Of a stretch of DNA of 54,560 bases, positions 32,068 to 41,776 are shown piece by piece (positions within the stretch are counted from its first letter, which is position 1; each line of letters begins with the position of its first letter). The stretch is from Neolewinella agarilytica. Lineage in GTDB: Bacteria > Bacteroidota > Bacteroidia > Chitinophagales > Saprospiraceae. Under the pieces are notes generated by a model. It saw only the letters and a program-made list of their open reading frames with translations, was not told the DNA's origin and did no database searches. The stretch covers positions 1 to 54,560 of the forward strand of contig NZ_FOFB01000035.1 of NCBI RefSeq assembly GCF_900110645.1. The letters are read 5' to 3'. Position numbers and translations under genes: made by a program.

Positions 32068-33525
32068 ATGCGTATTAATTCAATTGGAACCTTGTTCCTC
32101 CTGTTACTCCTATCCATAATGGTCGTGAGTTGTAATGAGGACGAAGATCTAAGCGTAACTCCCCTGCTGGATGCAGCGGAAGAAGAAGCCCTCCGGGCCG
32201 GCGGAGGTAACGGAGGCGGACGTGGCGGTGATGGCCGTGGCGGCGACGACGCCAACGCACTCGGAGCAGAAATCGTGACCGAATGGACCGACTTATTACT
32301 GGAAATTGAGCGCTACGCCGAAGGGATGCGCCCCAACGCCAGTGCTCGTGCGATGGCCTACATTTATCTGGCAGCCTACGAGACTGCCCGCCCGAACATG
32401 CGCGGTTACATATCCAATACGGAGCGACTAAACGGCTTCACACTGGATGATGACCTGAGTGACCGTGACTATGAAGTTGAGCTGGCCCTTAACGCCTGCT
32501 TCGCTGATGTGCTGGATCACTTCCTCTACAATGTCCCGGTAGAACATAATGTAGCCATTGACGAAATGGAGAGCGAAACCCGGGAGGACCTTATCCTTAA
32601 CATGACTGAACAGGAAATCGCAGACGCAGAAGCCTGGGGAGCTTACGTAGCTCAGCAGGTTATTGCTTACAGCCAAACGGATACGGAGGCTGAAGCTCAA
32701 ATTCTGGAACCACAGCCCCGCTCCTATGAGCCGCCCACCGGGCCGGGATTCTGGACTTACTCCGCAGACCCGGAGCGCGCGCTGTTTCCCTACTGGGAAA
32801 GAGTACGAACCTTCGCCGTTTCAACGGAGCAGACCACGACGGTGGATCCAATTCCCTACAGTACGGTTCCCGGGAGTGACTACCGCAATGAGATGGAAGA
32901 AGTATACAAAGTAAACAACGATGCCCGGGAGGAAGACGGTGAACAGCTTTGGATTGCAGAATTCTGGAGTGATGACGTGGAGAACCTGATGATGAGCCCT
33001 CCGGTACGTCAGATCTCTATCGCCAACCAACTGATTGACCAATATGACCTGAGTTTAGCGGAATCACTGGAGCTAATGGCCAGAATTGGATTTTCGCTCA
33101 ACGATGCTGCCGTTGCCGCCTGGAAGTATAAATATCAACACATGGTTATGCGGCCTAGTGTATACCTGAGAGATTTCGTTGACCCGGACTACCAGACTAA
33201 CCTCTTTCGCCTTGTTTTCTGGCCGAACCCCGGCTTTCCGGGCTACCCTTCCGGCCATTCCGCTTTTGCTTCTGCAGCGGGCGGGATTTTCATTGAAACT
33301 TTCGGTAACCGCACCAATTTTACCGATCGTTCCCACGAAGGACGAGAGGAGTTCCGGGGAGCCCCCAGAACATTTGACAGTTTCGAACAGCTGGCCGAGG
33401 AAAACGCCTTTTCCCGTATTCCGCTCGGGGTCCATATCCGCATGGACTGTGTTGAGGGCCTGCGCCTGGGTTACGAAATAGCCGACGGTGTAAATGACCT
33501 GAGGCTGCGGCAGAACGCCCGCTAG
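32068..33525 (+). CDS. Vanadium-dependent haloperoxidase / PAP2-type lipoprotein
   Basis: 485 residues. Lipoprotein signal (LFLLLLLSIMVVSC, Cys 22) followed by a Gly-rich linker (GGGNGGGRGGDGRGGDD, residues 48-64). The acid-phosphatase/haloperoxidase core is near the C terminus: the motif YPSGHSAFASA with His 397, and a second site IPLGVHIRMDCVEGLRLG whose histidine would bind vanadate or phosphate. Members either halogenate with H2O2 or hydrolyse phosphate; sequence alone does not decide. Preceded by a long repeat region and followed by a 169-bp structured inverted repeat directly after its stop. Confidence 0.88.
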   Translation: MRINSIGTLFLLLLLSIMVVSCNEDEDLSVTPLLDAAEEEALRAGGGNGGGRGGDGRGGDDANALGAEIVTEWTDLLLEIERYAEGMRPNASARAMAYIYLAAYETARPNMRGYISNTERLNGFTLDDDLSDRDYEVELALNACFADVLDHFLYNVPVEHNVAIDEMESETREDLILNMTEQEIADAEAWGAYVAQQVIAYSQTDTEAEAQILEPQPRSYEPPTGPGFWTYSADPERALFPYWERVRTFAVSTEQTTTVDPIPYSTVPGSDYRNEMEEVYKVNNDAREEDGEQLWIAEFWSDDVENLMMSPPVRQISIANQLIDQYDLSLAESLELMARIGFSLNDAAVAAWKYKYQHMVMRPSVYLRDFVDPDYQTNLFRLVFWPNPGFPGYPSGHSAFASAAGGIFIETFGNRTNFTDRSHEGREEFRGAPRTFDSFEQLAEENAFSRIPLGVHIRMDCVEGLRLGYEIADGVNDLRLRQNAR

Positions 33526-33876
33526 GATCTAGTGGGTGAGTTCATAATTGTCTGGCCGTTTAGTCCGTGGGATTTTCGTGCCGTGGCGAGGCGCTGAAAC
33601 CGGAATTTAGCCATAGCTAAATGAGGATTTCAGCGACGAAGTCACGGTGCGAAAAGACAAGGAATAACGGTCAGGTAATTGTGAATTCACCCACTAGGGA
33701 TTGAATTGAAGCAGGATTATTTTTGAGGGCAGAAGTCAGGCGATCAACCGCTCGGCTTTTGCCCTCTTTTTTATTTACTCTCTGCAATGACTTGCTCTTC
33801 GAAAATAATCTGTCTGCCCACGAAGGATTTTACGGACCTGCGGCGTCCAACCCAAAATCCACCCACCATTCTAACT
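33526..33876. other. Intergenic region with structured inverted repeat
   Basis: Apart from the 169-bp inverted repeat there is a short AT-rich leader before the CotH-family gene. No small gene is convincing; the reading frame before the CotH start lacks a signal-peptide start further up. Confidence 0.6.
33529..33697 (+). repeat. 169-bp inverted repeat with G-U-only differences
   Basis: The outer 32 bp of both arms differ at five positions. In the inner arms, TTTTCGTGCCGTGGC pairs with GTCACGGTGCGAAAA with three differences. All eight differences give G-U pairs in plus-strand RNA. The apex is ATTTAGC-CATA-GCTAAAT. It begins four bases after the haloperoxidase stop. Confidence 0.85.
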
Positions 33877-36800
33877 ATGAAACAGTTTTTACTTCTTCTT
33901 ACCTTCTCTTTGACGGTAAGCATCCAAGCCCAGAGTTTCTACGATCTGGAGACCATCCAAACCATAGAAATCACTTTTGCGGAAAGCAACTGGGACCAGT
34001 TGCTGGATCAGGCCTATGCCAGTACCAGCGATTACATCCTGGCGCAAAGTGTGACGATTAATGGTGAGGTATTTGACAGCGTTGGTGTTAAGTATAAAGG
34101 CAATAGCACTTACAATGCCAACCAGACAAAGAACCCCTTTCACATTGAGCTGGACACCTATAAAGACCATATTTATGATGGCTATACGGACATTAAGCTG
34201 AGTAATGTGGCAAAAGACCCATCCTTCATCCGTGAAGTACTCTCCTATCAGGTGCTACGCCAATATATGGACGCACCGCTATCGAACTACGCCAATGTAT
34301 ACGTAAATGGCAACCTGATGGGCCTTTACAGTAATTCGGAAGCAATTTCGAGAAAGTTTGTTGACAAATACTACGGCTCGAAAGAAAATGCCCGCATTAA
34401 ATGTAACCCGCCCGCCGGTGCCGGACAGGGAACTACGGTTGTACCTGACCTGCAATACCGTGGCGAAGACAGCTCCGCCTACTATGCTGCCTACGAGCTA
34501 AAATCTGACTTCGGCTGGTCGGAGCTCATCGACCTCTGTGACACCCTCAACAATCACGTAAACGACATTGAGCAGATTCTGGATGTAGACCGCGTGCTCT
34601 GGATGCTTGCCTTCGATAACGTGCTGGTCAATCTGGACAGTTATATCGGCACCTATGCCCAAAACTATTACCTCTACCGCGACGACAACGGCCGCTTCCT
34701 CCCTACCGTCTGGGACCTCAACGAATCCCTGGGCGTATTCAGCGACGCTGGCGGCGGTATTCGCTTAAACAGTACCGCCCAAAAAGCACAGTTGAGCCAT
34801 CTGCTGCACGAAAACGATGCTTCTTTCCCGCTTATCAGCAAGTTACTCTCCGTACCACAGTACAAGCGTAAGTACCTGGCGCACGTTAAAACGATGCTGG
34901 AGGAAAATTTTGCAAACGGCGCATACGAAGACATGGCCCTTATGTTGCGAACGACAATAGACGCAGCCGTTCAGGCGGATAACAACAAGTTCTTCACCTA
35001 CAACAACTTTGTGAGTAACCTGACCAATGACATCGTTGAACGCCGCAGCAGCACACCGGGCATTACCAACCTTATGGACGCACGGTCTGATTATCTCCTG
35101 GGCCTGAGCGACTTCACCCAAGCGGAGCCTGCGATCAGCAACCTTGCACTGTCCGGCAGCTCTCCCGCTGTTGGTGAAGCGCTGACCATTACGGCAACCA
35201 TTACGGATGCCCTGCGTGCTTACCTGAACCTGCGGAGCGTCAGCGGTGCTCCCTTTGAGACCATTGAGATGTTTGACGACGGTGCCCACGGCGATGGGGC
35301 TGCGGGCGACGGTGTATTCGGGGTCAGCTTCGTTCCGGCCAGCATACAAACGGAATATTACCTCTACGCAGAAAACGATGGCATCGGAAAATTCTCTCCC
35401 CAGCGGGCGGAGCACGAATTCTACGAAATCGTGGCCAGCAACACCAGCAGCCTGATCGGAGACCTGGTCATCAACGAGTTCATGGCCTCCAACGACCTGA
35501 CCCAGGCGGATCAGGACGGCGATTTTGACGACTGGATCGAACTCTATAATAATACCGGCGCCAGCATTTCTCTCGACGGCTTTCATCTTTCAGACGATGC
35601 TGGCAACCTCACTAAATGGGCTTTCCCTGACGGCAGTACCATTGCCGCTAATGACTACCTCATCATCTGGGCCGATGAAGACCTGGAACAGGACGGCCTG
35701 CACGCTGACTTTAAGCTCTCCTCCGGAGGCGAAGAAGTTGTGCTCATCGACGCAAATGGCGCCATCGTTGACTCCCTGACTTACCCCGAACAAACCACCG
35801 ACGTCTCCTACGGTCGTTTCCCCAACGGAACGGGAAGTTTTCGCGAAATGACGACCACTACCTTCAATGCGGAGAACACGGATGGCACCACCAACCCTGA
35901 TGACCCAACCTTCAGTACCAGCCCGCTGGCCGGAGACCTGGTCGTCAATGAGTTCATGGCCTCCAACGATACCACGGCGGTCGATCAGGATGGCGACGCA
36001 GATGACTGGATCGAACTTTACAACAATAGCAGCTCGAGTATTTCCCTTGATGGATTCTTTCTTTCCGATGACATCGAAGAACCCACCAAATGGGCCTTCC
36101 CTGCCGGCAGCTCCATTGACGGTAATGGCTACCTCATCATCTGGGCCGACGAAGACCTCGAACAGGACGGTCTACACGCTGACTTTAAACTCTCTGCCGG
36201 CGGAGAGATGGTTCTTTTGTTCGATGCTGACACCTCGCTCATTGACACCGTGACCTACGTTGACCAGTCGACCGACATTTCTCACGGTCGCTTCCCCAAC
36301 GGCACGGGTAGCTTCCAGGACATGACGCCTACTTTCAACGCGGAAAACACCGAAGGCACCACTGACCCCGTTGACCCGACCTTCAGCACCAGCCCACTGG
36401 CCGGAGAGCTGGTCGTCAATGAGTTCATGGCCTCCAATGATGCCACCGCTTCAGATCAGGATGGTGACTTCGACGACTGGATTGAGCTCTACAACAACTC
36501 CAATTCAAGTATTACGCTGGACGGGTTCTTCCTGTCTGATGACATAGAAAACCCCACCAAATGGGCCTTCCCTGACGGTAGCTCGATCGAGGCTAACGGT
36601 TACCTGATTATCTGGGCGGATGAGGACCTTGACCAGGAGGGCCTGCACGCCGACTTCAAACTCTCCGCCGGAGGGGAGACGGTCATCCTGGCAGATGCCG
36701 ACACGGCGCTCATTGACTCGGTAACCTACCTTGATCAGTCAGCTGACATTTCCCACGGTCGCTTTGCGAACGGGACGGGAGGCTTCCTGGACATGACGCC

Positions 36801-37107
36801 GACCTTTAACGCGGAGAACGTGAATGGAATCGTTAGCACGAGGTTCATCCCACTCCTGGGAGCAGAGATCACCCTCTTCCCCAACCCCAGCGAAGGCTTG
36901 CTCAACGTTCGGCTGGAGCAGGCCTATTCGGACGACCTGCAATTCCGGCTCTTTTCTTCCGACGGGCGTTTGCTGCAGGAAAGTACGCTTAGTCAGGGAG
37001 CGGTTAACCTGACCATCAATGCCACTAACCTACCTGAAGGCCTTTACCTGCTGACGGTGCTGGACGGGCTGGCAACCGAAACACATAAGGTTGTGCTGCG
37101 GAGGTAG
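33877..37107 (+). CDS. CotH-kinase protein with three lamin-tail domains and T9SS tail
   Basis: 1076 residues from the ATG at 33877, which opens the signal peptide KQFLLLLTFSLTVSIQAQ. The CotH-kinase fold covers about residues 25-400 (VGVKYKGNSTYN, LSNVAKDPSFIREVLSY, YLYRDDNGRFLPTVWDLNES). A spacer domain follows, then three lamin-tail domains from residues 529, 687 and 844, each opening with INEFMASND or VNEFMASND and containing DDWIELYNN and YLIIWADEDL. The last 80 residues form a type IX sorting domain (LFPNPSEGLLNV, LPEGLYLLTVL). CotH-like kinases phosphorylate secreted proteins in spores; here a surface role is assumed. Convergent with the LysR gene. Confidence 0.92.
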   Translation: MKQFLLLLTFSLTVSIQAQSFYDLETIQTIEITFAESNWDQLLDQAYASTSDYILAQSVTINGEVFDSVGVKYKGNSTYNANQTKNPFHIELDTYKDHIYDGYTDIKLSNVAKDPSFIREVLSYQVLRQYMDAPLSNYANVYVNGNLMGLYSNSEAISRKFVDKYYGSKENARIKCNPPAGAGQGTTVVPDLQYRGEDSSAYYAAYELKSDFGWSELIDLCDTLNNHVNDIEQILDVDRVLWMLAFDNVLVNLDSYIGTYAQNYYLYRDDNGRFLPTVWDLNESLGVFSDAGGGIRLNSTAQKAQLSHLLHENDASFPLISKLLSVPQYKRKYLAHVKTMLEENFANGAYEDMALMLRTTIDAAVQADNNKFFTYNNFVSNLTNDIVERRSSTPGITNLMDARSDYLLGLSDFTQAEPAISNLALSGSSPAVGEALTITATITDALRAYLNLRSVSGAPFETIEMFDDGAHGDGAAGDGVFGVSFVPASIQTEYYLYAENDGIGKFSPQRAEHEFYEIVASNTSSLIGDLVINEFMASNDLTQADQDGDFDDWIELYNNTGASISLDGFHLSDDAGNLTKWAFPDGSTIAANDYLIIWADEDLEQDGLHADFKLSSGGEEVVLIDANGAIVDSLTYPEQTTDVSYGRFPNGTGSFREMTTTTFNAENTDGTTNPDDPTFSTSPLAGDLVVNEFMASNDTTAVDQDGDADDWIELYNNSSSSISLDGFFLSDDIEEPTKWAFPAGSSIDGNGYLIIWADEDLEQDGLHADFKLSAGGEMVLLFDADTSLIDTVTYVDQSTDISHGRFPNGTGSFQDMTPTFNAENTEGTTDPVDPTFSTSPLAGELVVNEFMASNDATASDQDGDFDDWIELYNNSNSSITLDGFFLSDDIENPTKWAFPDGSSIEANGYLIIWADEDLDQEGLHADFKLSAGGETVILADADTALIDSVTYLDQSADISHGRFANGTGGFLDMTPTFNAENVNGIVSTRFIPLLGAEITLFPNPSEGLLNVRLEQAYSDDLQFRLFSSDGRLLQESTLSQGAVNLTINATNLPEGLYLLTVLDGLATETHKVVLRR
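35461..36834 (+). repeat. Three tandem lamin-tail coding repeats (about 471-474 bp)
   Basis: Repeats start at 35461, 35935 and 36406. The second and third copies are close to identical in long stretches, which favours unequal crossing over and length variation. Confidence 0.9.
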
Positions 37108-37134
37108 TGCCACTGCTTTTAAAGCTTCTTCCAT

Positions 37135-37182
37135 TGCACCTGCGGCAGCGCCCAAAAAAAGGTGGCGCGGACGCAGGTGCAG
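37135..37182. repeat. Inverted pair of family-1 repeats (hairpin between convergent genes)
   Basis: Copy 15 (TGCACCTGCGGCAGCGCC) and copy 16 (GGCGCGGACGCAGGTGCA) face each other around CAAAAAAAGGT. A 10-bp outer and a 5-bp inner stem are separated by a 3-nt internal loop. It lies between the CotH gene end and the LysR gene end and may terminate both. Confidence 0.85.
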
Positions 37183-37191
37183 TGTTTTGCC

Positions 37192-37226
37192 GGCCAGCAC
37201 GCGCTCCTGCGCGTGGTGGTCAGGCC
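37192..37226. repeat. Hairpin repeat family 2, copy 2
   Basis: GGCC...CACGCGC-TCCT-GCGCGTG...GGCC. Starts ten bases after the family-1 pair and ends at the LysR stop codon. Confidence 0.8.
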
Positions 37227-38089
37227 TACCCAACCCCAATCTTTTCCAGCAATGGATTTTTCCGTTCTTCATTCCATACCATCCGCAGGCTGGTCCGTTC
37301 CGCTGATGCCGTCAGCTCAATGAACTTCACCCGCATATCATAGCCTTCACTCAGTACGGTGGGAACGATGGACAGGCCAAAGCCTGCCGAGACTAATCGA
37401 TAAATCGAACTGGCATTGACGGTACTGTGAGACAGCTTCGGTGAAAAGCCCGCCGCGTCGAACAAACGCATTACGTTCTGATAATAACTCTCGCTGTAGG
37501 AAGGTTCGAAGAGGATAAACGGCTCTTCTTTTAGTTGCTTCAGGTCCTTAAAGTTCTCACTCGTTACCGGGTGCTGCTCCGGCAGCACCAGAGAGAAGGT
37601 GTCTTCCAATAGCGTCTTTGTCGCCAGCGGTGGCGGCACTCGTTCCATCCGCACAAAGCCCAGGTCAATCTCTCCCTGAAGCAAAGCCTCCAGCTGCTGT
37701 GGGTTGTCCATTTCCCGCAGCACGAAGCGGATATCGGGGTAGTCCCGATTGACGGACAGCATCAAATCCGGAATAGCTCGCTGCATCGCAGAGCCAATGT
37801 AACCAACCCGCAGCTCGCCACGCAAACCATCAGCGATGAGTTTAACGTTGGTGATGGCTCCTTCCAGGTCACGTAATATTTCGTTTACCCGCTGCTGGAA
37901 ATAACGGCCGGCGGCCGTTAGCTCCACCTTACGATTATGGCGAACAAACAGCTCCAGCCCGAGCTCCTGCTCCAACTGTCGGATCTGTCGGCTAAGACCT
38001 GGTTGGGCGATGAACAGTCTCTCCGCCGCTTTGCGAAAATGCAACTCCTCGGCAACCGTGGCGAAATAGCGTAAATGGCGCAACTCCAT
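37226..38089 (-). CDS. LysR-type transcriptional regulator (probable hut regulator)
   Basis: 287 residues. N-terminal winged helix-turn-helix: LRHLRYFATVAEELHFRKAA, then FIAQPGLSRQIRQLEQELG. The C-terminal periplasmic-binding-like effector domain starts near residue 90 (LRVGYIGSAMQRAIPDLML). Divergent from hutH with a 100-bp gap that holds a TTATT-7-AATAA dyad. The layout suggests it activates hutHUIG with urocanate or histidine as effector; the effector is an inference. Many other bacteria use HutC (GntR) or HutP instead. Confidence 0.93.
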   Translation of the reverse strand: MELRHLRYFATVAEELHFRKAAERLFIAQPGLSRQIRQLEQELGLELFVRHNRKVELTAAGRYFQQRVNEILRDLEGAITNVKLIADGLRGELRVGYIGSAMQRAIPDLMLSVNRDYPDIRFVLREMDNPQQLEALLQGEIDLGFVRMERVPPPLATKTLLEDTFSLVLPEQHPVTSENFKDLKQLKEEPFILFEPSYSESYYQNVMRLFDAAGFSPKLSHSTVNASSIYRLVSAGFGLSIVPTVLSEGYDMRVKFIELTASAERTSLRMVWNEERKNPLLEKIGVG

Positions 38090-38095
38090 TGATAA

Positions 38096-38112
38096 TTATT
38101 AAGCATCAATAA
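38096..38112. promoter_or_regulatory. LysR-type dyad candidate between LysR and hutH
   Basis: TTATT-AAGCATC-AATAA, symmetric arms with 7-bp centre, overlapping the LysR leader and 77 nt before hutH. It resembles a T-N11-A LysR site, but AT-rich dyads are common. Confidence 0.4.
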
Positions 38113-38189
38113 AGCCTAAAGATAGTCTTGCAGAGCATTAGTTGAAAGAGCATCTTTGGGCTTTACCTTGACAAGGAATACTTCTGGCT

Positions 38190-39680
38190 ATGTTTCAATT
38201 CGGTCTTGATCAGCTAACCGTACCTACCGCCATGGCCTTGCTACGTGGCGAGGAGACCGGCGTGCTCTCTGAAGCAGCCCACAGGCAGGTCAACCGTTCT
38301 CGCCGCAGTGTTGAAAAAATGGCGGCGGGTGACCGGGCTGTTTACGGTATCAATACTGGTTTCGGGCCACTTTGCGATACGCAGATTTCGCCGGAGGAGA
38401 CCAGCTTACTGCAGAAAAACCTGCTGATTACCCATGCCGTTGGCGTGGGGAAGGCCATTGATCCTAAGCTGTCCAGGCTAATGATGATCTGCAAGATTCA
38501 CGCCCTGGCCAGAGGGCACTCTGGTATCCGGGTGGAGGTCATTGAGCGTTTGCTCTTCTTTCTGGACCAGGACTTACTCCCGGTAGTTCCTGAGCAGGGC
38601 TCCGTTGGCGCTTCAGGCGACCTTGCTCCGCTTTCCCACCTCTTCCTTCCGCTCATTGGGGAGGGTTCGTTCTGGCAGGGTAACACTCACCGCCCGGCCA
38701 AAGAGCTGTTGCAAGAGCACGGCCTCGAGCCCCTGGAGCTTCAAGCCAAAGAGGGCCTCGCCCTGATTAATGGCACCCAGTTCATCCTGGCACATGCCGT
38801 TCTTGGGCTGGATCAAATGGCTTACCTCCTCAACCTGGCAGATTTGGCTGGTGCCATGAGCCTGGAAGGTTATCAGGGCTCCGCCGCGCCCTTTCGCGCG
38901 GAGCTACACGAGCTTCGCCCCTATGCCGGCAGTTTGGAAGTAGCCAGACGCATCCGTCATTTTCTGGCGGGGTCAGAAAATATGGCCTCTCACGCGGCCT
39001 GTAGCCGGGTGCAGGACCCTTATTCTCTGCGCTGCATGCCTCAGGTGCACGGCGCTTCGCGTAATGCCTTCCTTCACCTTACACAATTAACTGAGGTAGA
39101 GCTCAATGCCGTTACTGACAACCCCGTTATCTTAAGCGACGAGGAGGCTATTTCCGGCGGCAATTTCCACGGGCAACCGCTGGCTATGGCCCTCGACTAT
39201 TGCTCACTGGCCACCGCCGAACTGGGCAATATCTCTGATCGTCGTTGCTATCTCTTGCTGGAGGGAAAGTATGGTCTTCCCCGCTTACTGACCAAAAGCG
39301 GTGGGCTCAACTCTGGTTTTATGATCCCGCAATACACTACCGCTGCCCTGGTGACGGAAAATAAATCGCTCTGCTTCCCCGCTTCTGCCGACAGCATCCC
39401 GACGTCCCTCGGGCAGGAAGACCACGTGTCCATGGGTAGTATCTCTGGCCGACGCTTCAACCAGATCCTCGGAAACCTGGAGAAGATTCTCGCCATTGAG
39501 TTAATGTACGCTGCCCAGGCGATGGACTTCCGACGGCCGCATAAGTTCTCCGACATTCTGGAAAAAAACCATGCCCTCATCCGGCAGCAGGTCGATCATC
39601 TGGATGACGACCGATTGCTGAAGGATGATATTTGGGGGATGGTGGAGATGGTTTCCAACCGCACCTTTTTTACGACATAG
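38190..39680 (+). CDS. hutH: Histidine ammonia-lyase
   Basis: 496 residues. Deaminates L-histidine to urocanate. The MIO cofactor triad Ala141-Ser142-Gly143 is in GSVGASGDLAPLSHL; upstream YGINTGFGPLC and downstream NGTQFIL and TDNPVI are standard. Cytoplasmic. First gene of hutHUIG, divergent from a LysR gene. Confidence 0.97.
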   Translation: MFQFGLDQLTVPTAMALLRGEETGVLSEAAHRQVNRSRRSVEKMAAGDRAVYGINTGFGPLCDTQISPEETSLLQKNLLITHAVGVGKAIDPKLSRLMMICKIHALARGHSGIRVEVIERLLFFLDQDLLPVVPEQGSVGASGDLAPLSHLFLPLIGEGSFWQGNTHRPAKELLQEHGLEPLELQAKEGLALINGTQFILAHAVLGLDQMAYLLNLADLAGAMSLEGYQGSAAPFRAELHELRPYAGSLEVARRIRHFLAGSENMASHAACSRVQDPYSLRCMPQVHGASRNAFLHLTQLTEVELNAVTDNPVILSDEEAISGGNFHGQPLAMALDYCSLATAELGNISDRRCYLLLEGKYGLPRLLTKSGGLNSGFMIPQYTTAALVTENKSLCFPASADSIPTSLGQEDHVSMGSISGRRFNQILGNLEKILAIELMYAAQAMDFRRPHKFSDILEKNHALIRQQVDHLDDDRLLKDDIWGMVEMVSNRTFFTT

Positions 39681-39703
39681 CTCGCAGAGCTTCGTGCCAC
39701 AGC

Positions 39704-39719
39704 ACCGGCTTTAGCCGGT
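39704..39719 (+). repeat. Hairpin between hutH and hutU
   Basis: ACCGGC-TTTA-GCCGGT in the 79-nt gap. It could tune read-through or protect transcripts; no T-tract follows, so it is not a strong terminator. Confidence 0.5.
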
Positions 39720-39759
39720 AAAACAATCACACGGCAATCCTAATCCGAAAGATTTAATC

Positions 39760-41751
39760 ATGACCTTCCAGGCCCTCATCACCCAAGGCATCCCCCCCAC
39801 CCTCCCGCCCGCCCGCAGCATCCCGGCAAACGCCAACCGGGCACCCCGCCGCAAAGACATGCTGAGCGATGAGGAAAAGCGGCTGGCGTTAAAGAATGCG
39901 CTACGGTATTTTCCGGCCGAATGGCACGCGGAACTTGCCGCCGAGTTCGCCGCCGAGCTACGAAATTATGGCCGTATCTACATGCACCGCTTCAAGCCTG
40001 ATTATCCCATTCATGCCCGTCCGATTGACGAATATCCGGGAGAATCCATGACGGCTCGCGGCATCATGCTGATGATCCAGAATAACCTCGACCCGGCCGT
40101 AGCACAACATCCGGAGGAGTTGATTACCTACGGGGGTAACGGGGCCGTATTTCAGAATTGGGCGCAGTATCTGCTGACCATGAAATACCTGGCGATGATG
40201 ACCGACGAGCAATCGCTGCATATGTACTCCGGGCACCCTATGGGGCTCTTCCCAAGTTCGCCGGATGCGCCGAGAGTAGTCATCACCAACGGCATGATGA
40301 TCCCGAATTACTCGAAGCCCGACGACTGGGAAAAGTATAATGCACTGGGGGTAACGCAGTACGGACAGATGACCGCCGGCTCGTATATGTACATCGGTCC
40401 GCAGGGGATTGTGCACGGCACTACCATTACGGTCATGAATGCTTTCCGCAAGATATTGCCGGAGGGGGAGACACCTGCGGGCAAGATTTTCCTGACGGCC
40501 GGTCTTGGAGGCATGAGTGGTGCTCAGCCCAAAGCGGGCAACATCGCAGGTTGCATTACGGTCTGCGCGGAAGTTAACCCGGCAGCAGCCCGTAAGCGTC
40601 ATGAGCAGGGTTGGGTGGACGTGCTGGTCGACAACTTAGACGATCTGGTGGCGCGCACGCAGGATGCAATGGAAGCTAAAGAAGCAGTGTCCATCGCTTA
40701 CCTCGGCAACGTTGTTGACGTATGGGAACGCTTCTACGCCGAAGACATCTTCATCCACGTCGGCTCTGATCAGACTTCTCTGCACAACCCCTGGTCTGGC
40801 GGGTATTACCCCGCCGGCATGAGCTTCGAGGAAGCTAACCGCCTGATGTCTTCTGATCCGAAAGCATTCAAGGTGGCAGTTCAAACCTCCCTTCGGCTGC
40901 ATGCCAGGGCGGTCAACGCCCACACCGGCCGGGGCACTTATTTCTTCGATTATGGCAATGCCTTTCTGCTGGAAGCGTCCCGTGCAGGAGCGCACGTAAT
41001 GGCCGAAGGGAAAGAAAACACTTTCCGCTACCCTTCTTACGTGCAGGATATCCTTGGGCCCATGTGCTTTGATTTCGGCTTTGGACCGTTCCGTTGGGTT
41101 TGTGCATCGGGGAAAGCGGAGGACCTGGCCCTCACGGATTCCCTTGCGCTGGAAACCCTGCAAGGCATCCTGCGTACTGCGCCCAAAGAAATTCGCCAGC
41201 AACTGGAAGACAACATCACCTGGATTCGGGACGCCGGCCGTCATCAGCTCGTCGTTGGCAGCCAGGCCCGCATCCTTTACGCAGACGCCGAAGGCCGGGC
41301 CGCCATCGCCCTGGCCTTTAACCAGGCCATCGCTGAAGGCCGCCTCGGCCCCGTCATTCTGGGTCGCGATCATCACGACGTAAGCGGTACCGACAGCCCC
41401 TACCGGGAAACGAGCAACATCTACGACGGCAGTAAATTTACCGCCGACATGGCCATCCACAACGTCATCGGCGATAGCTTCCGCGGAGCCAGCTGGGTCA
41501 GCATCCACAATGGCGGCGGCGTCGGCTGGGGCGAAGTCATCAACGGCGGCTTTGGCCTATTGCTCGACGGCTCCGCTGACGCCGAACGGCGACTCAAAAA
41601 CATGCTCTTCTTCGACGTCAATAACGGCATTGCCCGCCGTGCCTGGGCCCGCAACCCCGAAGCCCGCTTCGCCATCGAACGGGAAATGGAGCGGACACCG
41701 GGCCTGGTGGTAACCTTGGCTAATATTGTAGATGAAGCACTCCTCCACTGA
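39760..41751 (+). CDS. hutU: Urocanate hydratase
   Basis: 663 residues, the long form of urocanase. Converts urocanate to imidazolonepropionate with NAD+ as electrophile. Typical blocks: YGGNGAVFQNWAQY, HMYSGHPMGLFPSS, YGQMTAGSYMYIGPQGIVHG, TAGLGGMSGAQPKA and GRDHHDVSGTDSPYRETSN near the C terminus. Second hut gene. A family-1 repeat (40650) lies inside the frame (VARTQDAM). Confidence 0.96.
   Translation: MTFQALITQGIPPTLPPARSIPANANRAPRRKDMLSDEEKRLALKNALRYFPAEWHAELAAEFAAELRNYGRIYMHRFKPDYPIHARPIDEYPGESMTARGIMLMIQNNLDPAVAQHPEELITYGGNGAVFQNWAQYLLTMKYLAMMTDEQSLHMYSGHPMGLFPSSPDAPRVVITNGMMIPNYSKPDDWEKYNALGVTQYGQMTAGSYMYIGPQGIVHGTTITVMNAFRKILPEGETPAGKIFLTAGLGGMSGAQPKAGNIAGCITVCAEVNPAAARKRHEQGWVDVLVDNLDDLVARTQDAMEAKEAVSIAYLGNVVDVWERFYAEDIFIHVGSDQTSLHNPWSGGYYPAGMSFEEANRLMSSDPKAFKVAVQTSLRLHARAVNAHTGRGTYFFDYGNAFLLEASRAGAHVMAEGKENTFRYPSYVQDILGPMCFDFGFGPFRWVCASGKAEDLALTDSLALETLQGILRTAPKEIRQQLEDNITWIRDAGRHQLVVGSQARILYADAEGRAAIALAFNQAIAEGRLGPVILGRDHHDVSGTDSPYRETSNIYDGSKFTADMAIHNVIGDSFRGASWVSIHNGGGVGWGEVINGGFGLLLDGSADAERRLKNMLFFDVNNGIARRAWARNPEARFAIEREMERTPGLVVTLANIVDEALLH
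40650..40668 (-). repeat. Dispersed repeat family 1, copy 17, inside hutU
   Basis: GGCGCGCACGCAGGATGCA, read as ARTQDA in a surface-variable part of urocanase. Confidence 0.7.
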
Positions 41752-41776
41752 CCCCGAAGGGGTCAAACATCCTTAA

